From Hyphomicrobium sp. (lineage in GTDB: Bacteria > Pseudomonadota > Alphaproteobacteria > Rhizobiales > Hyphomicrobiaceae), in the NCBI RefSeq assembly GCF_019753045.1, contig NZ_JAIELN010000007.1:62001-126000 (forward strand): a stretch of 64,000 bases of DNA, given 5' to 3'. Position numbers and translations under genes: made by a program. This document shows, piece by piece, positions 49,086 to 55,412 of the stretch (within the stretch, counting starts at the first letter, position 1; the number at the start of each line of letters is the position of its first letter). The notes beneath the pieces were generated by a model. The model saw only the letters and a program-made list of their open reading frames with translations. It was not told the origin of the DNA and ran no database searches.

Positions 49086-50117
49086 ATGGCGCCGGCGGCA
49101 ATAAACGACGGGCGACGGAAATTTCTTGCGCAAGCTCTCGGCGCAAGCGTGGCCTGGACGCTGAATGTTTCGGATGCTGGCGCAGCGAGCAAGACGGGCA
49201 AGCATCCAGTCGCGCCTTCCAAGACTGAAGTGAAATCGAGAAGCGGCCCGACCAAGGCCGCAAAGACGAGCCTTGTGCCGTTCGATACGGCGCCCTTTCC
49301 GTATCATGGAACGATGCCGGGCTCCGCCGCACCGTTTCTGAATGTCGATGAAGGCGGCCGCAAAGGTCATCGCACGGGATCGGGGCGCGTCTATTGGGAA
49401 GATCAGACCTACAACGATAATCGTGTGCTGTTGCACATTCCGAAGGGCTTCGACATTCGCCGCCCCGCATTGATGATGGTCTTCTTTCACGGCCACGGCG
49501 CAACGCTTCAACGCGACGTTCTCGAGCGCCAGAAAGTTCCGGATCAGATCTCGGCATCCAACGCGAATGTCGTTCTTGTTGCGCCTCAGCTTGCGGTCGA
49601 TGCCGCGGATTCGAGCGCCGGAAAATTCTGGCAGCCCGGCGTCTTCGGGCGTTTCATCGGCGAGGCCGGACAGCAGCTTGCGCGCATGCACGGCGACCGC
49701 AAATCGCTGCGAACTTTTGCGAGCATGCCGGTCATCGTCGTCGCCTATAGCGGAGGATACGTGGCGGCGGCTTCCGCGATCGAGCGCGGCGGTTTGAAGA
49801 AGCGCGTTCGAGGCGTCGTCCTTCTCGATTCACTCTATGGCGATCTCGACAAGTTCGCGCATTGGATAGAGGCGGATCCGTCGGCCTTCTTCGTAAGCGT
49901 CTATCTCGGCTCGACGCGCAATCAGAATGCCCAGTTCGAAAGTATTCTCGCAGCCCACGATGTCGACGTCAGCCCCGAGATAAATAAACGCCTTGCAACC
50001 GGCGGCGTTGCCGTGGTTCCGGGAGGCGACGTCCGCCACCGCGATCTCGTGACCCATGCCTGGGTCGAGAACCCGATCATCGATATCTTGAAGAGATTGC
50101 CCGAATATCGGCGTTGA
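49086..50117 (+). CDS. Probable Tat-exported alpha/beta-hydrolase-like protein
   Basis: A 343-residue protein with a twin-arginine leader (GRRKFLAQALGASVAW, residues 8-25), followed by a Lys/Ser/Thr-rich linker to about residue 75. The rest resembles the alpha/beta-hydrolase fold: FHGHGAT (oxyanion-type loop, about residue 143), AYSGGY (possible nucleophile Ser, about residue 222), an Asp in LLDSLYGD and HRDLV (about residue 319). Function is unknown. I chose 49086 because an upstream extension (from 48984) does not look like part of a signal peptide. The tatABC operon in this window could export it. Confidence 0.7.
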   Translation: MAPAAINDGRRKFLAQALGASVAWTLNVSDAGAASKTGKHPVAPSKTEVKSRSGPTKAAKTSLVPFDTAPFPYHGTMPGSAAPFLNVDEGGRKGHRTGSGRVYWEDQTYNDNRVLLHIPKGFDIRRPALMMVFFHGHGATLQRDVLERQKVPDQISASNANVVLVAPQLAVDAADSSAGKFWQPGVFGRFIGEAGQQLARMHGDRKSLRTFASMPVIVVAYSGGYVAAASAIERGGLKKRVRGVVLLDSLYGDLDKFAHWIEADPSAFFVSVYLGSTRNQNAQFESILAAHDVDVSPEINKRLATGGVAVVPGGDVRHRDLVTHAWVENPIIDILKRLPEYRR

Positions 50118-50316
50118 TGGCCGAGGTTTCGTGCTGTTCGCCGCCCGATACAACGTAATCAAGGGCCCCCGATTAGCCAAGATACGCGCCCGCCAGGTAC
50201 ATCCTCCTTGACGGGGGGGAGTGTTCCGGGTACCCAACGCCGAGATCGACCGGCCAGATCGACCGGGTGGCCCTCCTGACGCGAAGTTCAGGCTGGAGCC
50301 ATCGAGATTTCCAAAT

Positions 50317-50394
50317 CGGAGCGTAGCGCAGCCTGGTTAGCGCACCAGTCTGGGGGACTGGGGGTCGGAGGTTCAAATCCTCTCGCTCCGACCA
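50317..50394 (+). tRNA. tRNA-Pro (GGG anticodon), phage integration target
   Basis: Acceptor stem CGGAGCG/CGCTCCG, D-arm (GCGC...GCGC), anticodon stem CCAGT/ACTGG with the loop CTGGGGG (T33, anticodon GGG), T-arm GGAGG-TTCAAAT-CCTCT, discriminator A and encoded CCA. The sequence is complete. It lies exactly at the border between host genes and phage genes, so the phage probably integrated at its 3' end and restored the gene. Confidence 0.95.
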
Positions 50395-50426
50395 ATCTAA
50401 AGCCCTGAAAAACAAGAAGAAAAGCC

Positions 50427-50540
50427 GTTCTCCTGGGTGTTCTCCTGGGAGAACGGGACCAGAACAAAACCTCCAAAAAGTCCCGGAAAGTCCCGGACCG
50501 GGCACAAGAGTCCCGGAATAATCCCGGACTTTTCCCGGCC
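50427..50540. repeat. Direct and inverted repeats next to the attachment site
   Basis: GTTCTCCTGGG occurs at 50427-50437 and again at 50439-50449, where the second copy forms the inverted repeat GTTCTCC-TG-GGAGAAC (50439-50454). Then AGTCCCGGA occurs at 50479-50487, 50489-50497 and 50509-50517, with relatives ATCCCGGAC (50521-50529) and TTCCCGGCC (50531-50539). Clustered short repeats beside a tRNA-borne attachment site are what tyrosine integrases use as arm-type sites. That use is an inference; the sequence shows only the repeats. Confidence 0.65.
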
Positions 50541-50656
50541 TCGAGCCGGCCGCAGCCCGCTTCATCCCGATCGCTGATCACCGTTCAACGAGGCGCGTTG
50601 ACAATGGCTCTCCGTCTGAAAGGCTGCCCGCCTTGTCGCGCGTAATGGAGACGGAA

Positions 50657-50890
50657 ATGGCTAAGTCTAAGGGACCTGAGAACGATGGCGTTCTGGCGTA
50701 CGCTCGTAGGTGGTCCGAGCATTGGCAGAACCAAATCGATCTGTTCACGAGTGGTGTAAAGACAACCCACGAAGTGCGGAACGGAGTGCGAGTGGACACT
50801 ACTGAGGAGAGCTTAGTCTTCGCGGTAGAGAAGCTTGGCGAGATGAATGCCCTGGCCGAAAGACAAGAGGCGCATCACAGAAAGTCCTAG
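50657..50890 (+). CDS. Small phage hypothetical protein
   Basis: A 77-residue acidic, helical protein (MAKSKGPENDGVLAYARRWSEHWQ...). A GGAG site lies 6 bases before the ATG at 50657. The frame also includes an ATG four codons upstream and a TTG at 50633. I recognise no family. It is the first gene after the tRNA. Confidence 0.6.
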   Translation: MAKSKGPENDGVLAYARRWSEHWQNQIDLFTSGVKTTHEVRNGVRVDTTEESLVFAVEKLGEMNALAERQEAHHRKS

Positions 50891-50918
50891 CTGCGCCCGA
50901 CTCGTGACCGCCGTGCGG

Positions 50919-51105
50919 AGCCATCCCCTGAAAAGGGGATGATTGCCTGACGCAGGCACGAGGGGTTGCCAGGCCGAGCGAAATTAACGAGCCAGAAAGG
51001 TGCGGAGCGGGAAACCACTCCAGACAGAAATGGTGCGGCCGGGAAGCCTGCGCCACCGAAAAAGGCCTAGGCACGCCCTCAAGAGCGTGCAATTAATTGC
51101 AGTTG
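50919..51105 (+). ncRNA. Candidate structured RNA, no known family
   Basis: This 190-base gene-free stretch holds at least five local hairpins: a perfect 7-bp stem with a GAAA loop (50923-50940), GCCTG/CAGGC (50945-50957), GGAG...CTCC with an inner GAAA loop (51004-51021), GGTG...CACC (51032-51057) and GCACGC/GCGTGC (51071-51090). AGGCC near 50971 can also pair with GGCCT near 51064. Two GNRA loops and long-range pairing suggest a folded RNA. The last hairpin runs into the first palindrome. It resembles no ribozyme or riboswitch that I know. Confidence 0.45.
51088..51101. repeat. Phage palindrome copy 1 (TGCAATTAATTGCA)
   Basis: Perfect 14-bp palindrome, ending 17 bases before the start codon of the gene at 51119, whose ribosome site is GAGGGGGAG. 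Confidence 0.92.
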
Positions 51106-51118
51106 TAGAGGGGGAGTC

Positions 51119-51601
51119 ATGCTTGCGAACGAGACGCTTTTTGGTGAGAAACCGCAGCCTCCAGACGAAGGGCTTGCGAGCGAGCGGGTGAGGCTCGATC
51201 GTGTGCAGTACGCGGGGCAGTTCCGGGCGATATGGTCGTTGGCGCTACCGGGCCGGCATCCGGTCTGGGACGAGTATCTGATTTGCCTGTACGACTTACC
51301 CGCTTCGGGCGAGGTGCCCGTCATCAGATACAGGGAGGACGTAACGCACGAACTCATAGTCGTGGCCCTCGCGCCCGAGGTCAGGATCGACTTCGACCGG
51401 GACGTCTTTGCTCAGTCGCAGCTCATACCGCTCATGGGACCGAACCACGGCTATCAGTTCACGGCTGAGAGCGACGACGCAGCCCTTTCACGAGCCCGTG
51501 TCATCGTCTGCAGCGTGCTCGCTGGAACGCTGTCGCCCGAGGACGACGCCAGGGAGCGCTGGGACATGCTGTTCGACGACGGGGTACGGCTGGTCACTTA
51601 G
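51119..51601 (+). CDS. Phage hypothetical protein
   Basis: A 160-residue acidic protein without recognised domain. It contains long beta-type segments (YAGQFRAIWSLALPG, ELIVVALAPEVRIDF) and a C-terminal acidic helix (SPEDDARERWDML). Ribosome site GAGGGGGAG, 6 bases before the ATG. A palindrome stands in its leader and another behind its stop. Confidence 0.65.
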   Translation: MLANETLFGEKPQPPDEGLASERVRLDRVQYAGQFRAIWSLALPGRHPVWDEYLICLYDLPASGEVPVIRYREDVTHELIVVALAPEVRIDFDRDVFAQSQLIPLMGPNHGYQFTAESDDAALSRARVIVCSVLAGTLSPEDDARERWDMLFDDGVRLVT

Positions 51602-51646
51602 ACCAGCCACGTTAACCGCTCTCGGCGAATACCGTTGCCTAAGTAG

Positions 51647-51660
51647 TGCAATTAATTTCA
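51647..51660. repeat. Phage palindrome copy 2 (one mismatch)
   Basis: TGCAATTAATTTCA: the 14-bp element with one change in the right half. Lies 13 bases before the start codon at 51673. Confidence 0.85.
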
Positions 51661-51672
51661 CTGGAGGATAGG

Positions 51673-51912
51673 ATGGCTGCAAAGCCAACGAAGTTAGACA
51701 AGCTGCTCTTGAAGGTCATGCAGGAGCTAACGGAGGCGATGCCTGCCAACGGGTTCATCGTCGTCTCGATGGGCGAGAAGCACGGCAAAGACCATCTGCT
51801 GACGTACTCGAACCTGCCTGACGACGAGGTCCAGCACGTGGCGGCACTGATCCTAGACGTCGGGTCTGTACCCGAGGTGTCAGCTCCGAAGGACCGCAAG
51901 ATGCTGCATTAG
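51673..51912 (+). CDS. Small phage hypothetical protein
   Basis: A 79-residue protein (MAAKPTKLDKLLLKVMQELTEAM...). GGAGG at 51663-51667 marks the ATG at 51673; the frame is open to a TTG at 51646. No recognised domain. It ends 14 bases before thyX, with which it probably forms one transcript. Confidence 0.65.
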   Translation: MAAKPTKLDKLLLKVMQELTEAMPANGFIVVSMGEKHGKDHLLTYSNLPDDEVQHVAALILDVGSVPEVSAPKDRKMLH

Positions 51913-51926
51913 GAAAGGATGTTCCG

Positions 51927-52811
51927 ATGACGACGATTAGCGCCGAGACAATTCTGCGCTCCCGCAACCGCTCACGCCCCGACAAGGTGCTGACGACACT
52001 GCTGCTACGCTATCCGCGCTGGATACACGCTGAGTTCCTGACGCACCGAGCCTTCAGCCGGAACGCCGCGAGTTCCCGCGCAATACCGGTGGAGAAGATC
52101 ATCGCCGACATCATGGCAGATCCGGCAGTGCCGCTGTATTGGGGCAAGAACCAGAAAGGGATGCAGGCCTCTGAAGAATGCAACGCCGAAGTCTACGTCC
52201 CGGTGCTAGAGCCCAGGCACTCGGTTTATAACGTTCCCAAAATGAGCAATTCCGAGGCTTGGCTGGCAGCTCGTGATCTGGCCGTAGAAGCTGCTGAGGG
52301 GTTTGTCGCTGCCGGGTATCACAAGCAGATCGTGAACCGTCTTCTTGAGCCGTTTGCCCATATAACGACGCTGGTGTCTGCAACTGAATGGGACAACTTC
52401 CTGGAGCTGCGCGATCATGCTGCGGCCGAACCGCACTTCCAGATACTCGCCCAGGCGATCCGAAAATGTCTCGACCACGATGTGCAGGAGCTGTCGCCCG
52501 GTGATTACCATCTGCCGTTCGTCACGGCGGAAGCGCGTCTGGCTGCTGGCACGTCATGCACGGGTTTGCACGACCTGAAGGTCCTGTCCATCGCCCGATG
52601 TGCCTCGACCAGCTACAAGACGGTCGATGGCTTCGAGATGACGCAAGAGAAGGCGCAAGACATCTACGCCAAGCTCGTCGGATCGAGGCCAGTACACGCA
52701 TCGCCGTCCGAGCACGTGGCGTTCGCCGACTTCTGGGACGAAACAAGCTGGACGGGCCGCCAGCTCCACGGCAACTTCGTCGGCTTCTGCCAATCTCGAT
52801 TTGGGCTGTAG
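51927..52811 (+). CDS. thyX: Phage-borne flavin-dependent thymidylate synthase (ThyX-like)
   Basis: A 294-residue ThyX-family protein, expected to methylate dUMP to dTMP using methylenetetrahydrofolate and FAD. The signature RHRxxSxNxxSxR appears as THRAFSRNAASSR (about residues 37-49), so the first Arg is Thr; other nearby residues fit the FAD/dUMP site. Many tailed phages carry thyX to supply dTTP while copying DNA. The protein is longer than compact bacterial ThyX (about 220 residues). A ribosome site, AGGAAAGGA, precedes the ATG. Confidence 0.82.
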   Translation: MTTISAETILRSRNRSRPDKVLTTLLLRYPRWIHAEFLTHRAFSRNAASSRAIPVEKIIADIMADPAVPLYWGKNQKGMQASEECNAEVYVPVLEPRHSVYNVPKMSNSEAWLAARDLAVEAAEGFVAAGYHKQIVNRLLEPFAHITTLVSATEWDNFLELRDHAAAEPHFQILAQAIRKCLDHDVQELSPGDYHLPFVTAEARLAAGTSCTGLHDLKVLSIARCASTSYKTVDGFEMTQEKAQDIYAKLVGSRPVHASPSEHVAFADFWDETSWTGRQLHGNFVGFCQSRFGL

Positions 52812-52819
52812 ACAAGATG

Positions 52820-52833
52820 TGCAATTAATTGCA
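52820..52833. repeat. Phage palindrome copy 3
   Basis: Perfect TGCAATTAATTGCA, 8 bases after the thyX stop. It is followed by an isolated AAAGGAGGA and about 80 bases of leader before the acetyltransferase gene. Confidence 0.92.
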
Positions 52834-52839
52834 AAAGGA

Positions 52840-52915
52840 GGAGTCCTTGGACCGCTGACCCCCCGGTCCTAGTGTCGACAACGGCCGGCACCCAGCTGGC
52901 CGTAGGGGACCTTAC
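52840..52915 (+). promoter_or_regulatory. Structured leader before the acetyltransferase gene
   Basis: Two hairpins can form: GGACCG/CGGTCC (about 52848-52869) and CGGCC/GGCCG (about 52881-52901). An AAAGGAGGA ribosome-like site just upstream is not followed by a long open frame (only TTG-GAC-CGC-stop). A translation- or transcription-control leader is possible but unproven. Confidence 0.35.
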
Positions 52916-53338
52916 GTGAGCAAGATCGTCTACAACCGCAGTTGTGCGAATACCGATGCCTTCGCTTTGTTGGTCGAAGGCTGGAACGAACTCGTCCAGG
53001 ATGGCTTCACGCCGGATGGACTGGCTTCGCCACCGATCTCGGCAGAGAAGGAAGTCCTCTTTGCCGTCAGCAAGGAAGGCGACATCGTCGGCACGATCGC
53101 CTTCGACTACGTGGCCGGCCGCGACGCCCTCGTCATAGCGCTGGGCTACGTCGAGGCCTCAAGCCGCCGCAAGGGTGTCTTCACCGAGCTCTACGCCGCT
53201 CTCAAAGCCCGCGCGACCGAAGCCGGTGTCAAACGTATCCTGATCCCCGTCGCCCCGAACAACGCAGTAGCTCTCGCCGTCCTGGCGAAACTCGGTTCCG
53301 TTGCCGAGTCCGTGCTCTACGCGGCCGATACCGCTTAA
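52916..53338 (+). CDS. GNAT-family acetyltransferase
   Basis: A 140-residue GNAT-fold protein. The core reads DIVGTIAFDYVAGRDALVIALGYVEASSRRKGVFTELYAALKARATEAGVKRILIPVAPNNAVALAVLAKLGS, with the acetyl-CoA-binding segment near RRKGVFTELY (about residues 82-91). The usual glycine-rich RxGxG is RRKGVF here. GTG start with an AGGGGAC site. It probably forms an operon with the XRE gene 9 bases downstream. Target unknown. Confidence 0.82.
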   Translation: MSKIVYNRSCANTDAFALLVEGWNELVQDGFTPDGLASPPISAEKEVLFAVSKEGDIVGTIAFDYVAGRDALVIALGYVEASSRRKGVFTELYAALKARATEAGVKRILIPVAPNNAVALAVLAKLGSVAESVLYAADTA

Positions 53339-53347
53339 GGCCGACGC

Positions 53348-53644
53348 ATGGACAACTTCTGGGGACAGCTGGTCAAGAAACTCAGGGAGGAGCAAGGCGT
53401 CTCCCAACGAGTGCTCGCCAGCCGTACGGAGGTCGGCCGCTCGGCGTTGCGTCGGTTGGAAGCCGGCGGCGCTCCAGGCACGATCGACGTCATCGAACGC
53501 CTGCTCGATTACCTCGGCTACGAACTCGAAGCCATCAAGCGCGAAGACCACGCCACGGCCCTGAAGGATCAGGCCCAGGCGGAGGCAGACACGAAGCGCC
53601 GTTCCCGTATTGCCCTGAACCGGATACTGGCAATTTCACTTTAA
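53348..53644 (+). CDS. XRE-family helix-turn-helix regulator
   Basis: A 98-residue DNA-binding protein. The HTH at about residues 6-60 reads LVKKLREEQGVSQRVLASRTEVGRSALRRLEAGGAPGTIDVIERLLDYLGYELE, and a basic tail (KRRSRIALNRI) follows. It resembles antitoxin-like and small repressor-like XRE proteins. It is the only DNA-binding regulator I see in the phage part of the window and therefore a candidate to bind the palindromes. Confidence 0.85.
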   Translation: MDNFWGQLVKKLREEQGVSQRVLASRTEVGRSALRRLEAGGAPGTIDVIERLLDYLGYELEAIKREDHATALKDQAQAEADTKRRSRIALNRILAISL

Positions 53645-53648
53645 TCAG

Positions 53649-53662
53649 TGCAATCAATTGCA
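53649..53662. repeat. Phage palindrome copy 4 (one mismatch)
   Basis: TGCAATCAATTGCA: one change in the left half. It begins 4 bases after the XRE gene stop and 55 bases before the next start codon. Confidence 0.85.
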
Positions 53663-53716
53663 CCTCGCCGCCACTCCGTTAGAGTGTTCTGAAGTCCACG
53701 GAACAAGGAGTGACAG

Positions 53717-54142
53717 GTGGAGCAGCTAGAAGCCCTTAAGCTCGTTAGGGCGATGGCCCAGCAGTACATGCTGAAGGCCGATGACTACAGCTCGCTCGGC
53801 GTCGAAGCCGTCGCAGAGGTTACTAAGCTTATCAAGGAGACAGAGGAGGCCGCCGAGGACCCGATCAAGCACGGCTTGGATTTCCTCGAGACGCACGGCC
53901 TGTTCGTCTACGGCACGCTGCATTCTGAGAGCGTCATAGACAACGCCGACTTTTTGGTCGCTGACGATCACCCGTTACACGCCATCGACGAGAAGCAGAA
54001 GGCGGCGCTGATACCGGCGATCATGGAGCTTTGCAACGTCAAGGGCGACTTGATCGACCTCGATATCGTCTATGGCGAGTTCAGGGACATGGTCACGGAG
54101 CAGCTGATTAAAAACATGGATGATGGAGTGCTGAAAGTATGA
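53717..54142 (+). CDS. Phage hypothetical protein
   Basis: A 141-residue acidic helical protein (EQLEALKLVRAMAQQYMLK..., HGLDFLETHGLFVYGTL, IVYGEFRDMVTEQLIKN). GTG start with an AAGGAG ribosome site. Its stop overlaps the RapZ-like ATG (ATGA), so the two are coupled. No family recognised. Confidence 0.65.
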   Translation: MEQLEALKLVRAMAQQYMLKADDYSSLGVEAVAEVTKLIKETEEAAEDPIKHGLDFLETHGLFVYGTLHSESVIDNADFLVADDHPLHAIDEKQKAALIPAIMELCNVKGDLIDLDIVYGEFRDMVTEQLIKNMDDGVLKV

Positions 54143-54471
54143 AGATCGTATCGTTTGGCTACCGCCGCGGCTTGCCGCTCGGCGACATGGACCGGATTTT
54201 CGACTGCCGCGTGATGCGGAACCCGCACAACGACCCGAAGCTCCGCGACCAGTCAGGGCTCGATGGCGAAGTCCAAGGCTTCGTTGCGCAAGATCCGCAC
54301 TGCATCCCGATGCGTGACCTCGCAGTCGAAGCCGTGAAGAACGGCGCGCAAACGATCGCGTTCGGATGCTACGGCGGACGTCACCGCTCGGTCGCAATGG
54401 CAGAGCTCGTTGCCGACCAGCTGCGCGGCCGTAACCTTGATGTCGAAGTCGAGCATCGAGACCTCGAATAG
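54139..54471 (+). CDS. Stand-alone RapZ C-terminal-like protein
   Basis: A 110-residue protein that matches the C-terminal domain of RapZ (YvcJ) without the N-terminal P-loop domain. It keeps the sequence order: SFGYRRGLPL, DMDRIFDCRVMRNPHNDPKLRDQSGLD, FVAQDP and IAFGCYGGRHRSVAMAELVADQL, then EVEHRDLE. In RapZ this domain binds sRNA and the metabolite GlcN6P and controls glmS. A free phage copy could bind RNA or a small ligand and hijack host regulation, but that is an inference. Confidence 0.8.
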   Translation: MKIVSFGYRRGLPLGDMDRIFDCRVMRNPHNDPKLRDQSGLDGEVQGFVAQDPHCIPMRDLAVEAVKNGAQTIAFGCYGGRHRSVAMAELVADQLRGRNLDVEVEHRDLE

Positions 54472-54495
54472 GCGTTGCCTTCGCCTGGCAGTTAG

Positions 54496-54509
54496 TGCAA
54501 TTAATTGCA
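54496..54509. repeat. Phage palindrome copy 5
   Basis: Perfect TGCAATTAATTGCA, 24 bases after the RapZ-like stop and 18 bases before the aminotransferase start. Confidence 0.92.
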
Positions 54510-54527
54510 CTTCTGCTAGGAGGGTGC

Positions 54528-55412
54528 ATGTCGTTGCCGTTTGCTCGACCGGATATCGGAGACGATGAAGTCGAGGCTGTTGTTGAGTGCATGAAGTCCG
54601 GCTGGCTAACCAGCGGCTCGAAAGTCCAGGAATTTGAGGCGAAGTTCGCGGCCTTCACGGGCGCTAAGCACGCAATCGCCGTATCGAGTGCCACCGTCGG
54701 CGCTCTGCTGATCCTCGACGCCTTGGGGATCGGATTAGGCGACGAGGTCATCGTCCCGGCCATGACGTTCTCAGGCCCCGCCATGATGGCGCACAGGCTC
54801 GGTGCCAACGTCGTCCTCGCAGACTGCTTACCCGGCAGCCACCAGCTCGATCCCGCAGATGTTGCCCGCAAGATCACGCCCCGCACCAAGGTCGTCATGC
54901 CCACGCACTTCGCAGGCGAGGCGTGCGATCTCGAGGCGCTGCAATCGCTGTGCGCCACGCACGGGGTGCTACTGATTGACGACGCAGCCCACGCTCTTCC
55001 GACCGTCGACAAGTCCGGCGATCGCGTCGGCTCCGGTGCATCGTCGCTCGCCACGTTTTTCTCGTTCTACGCCACGAAGACGCTGACGACCGGCGACGGC
55101 GGCATGATCACGACCAATGAAGACTGGCTCGCCGAGCGTATTCGCCCGCTCCGCAGCCACGGCATGAGCCGGCCGGTGTTCGACCGCTACTCGCGCCTCG
55201 GCGCTTCCTGGCAGTACGACATTGAGCTACACGATGCTGAAGCTGCCCGACGCTCACACGCCTTATGGCGTTCCGCGCTGGGTCAGCCAGCTCCCGTCCG
55301 TACTCGGCTCCCGCAAGGCCGAGGAGTTCAACATGGAGTTCTTCGACAACGGCGGCATCCCGCCGGTTCTGATCACGCTGCAAGGCGGCACGCTGCAGGA
55401 GCAGACCCGTAA
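54528..55412 (+). pseudogene. DegT/DnrJ/EryC1-type aminotransferase, 3' part lost to a fusion
   Basis: The first 230 residues match PLP-dependent sugar aminotransferases: an N-terminal segment (LPFARPDIGDDEVEAVVECMKSGWLTSGSKVQEFE), LIDDAAHALP, SFYATKTLTTGDGGMITTNE with the PLP Lys in ATKTL, then RSHGMSR. The match stops near 55220 (SWQYDIEL). From there the frame runs as an unrelated Arg/Pro-rich tail to a stop at 55412, because the DNA has switched to the portal gene in another frame. The C-terminal substrate-binding half is absent, so it cannot be a complete enzyme. Ribosome site AGGAGGG is intact. Confidence 0.85.

Noticed and set aside
50427-50442. GTTC repeats resembling the alphaproteobacterial LexA box
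   Set aside because: The spacing is 8 bases instead of the required 7, and it is better explained as part of the repeat cluster at the attachment site.
50317-50566. Minus-strand open frames crossing tRNA-Pro
   Set aside because: They overlap the tRNA and the attachment repeats and have no coding character.
50919-51105. RNase P-like RNA, suggested by ACAGAAA and GGTGCGG
   Set aside because: The conserved core blocks of RNase P RNA are absent, and the length is far too short.
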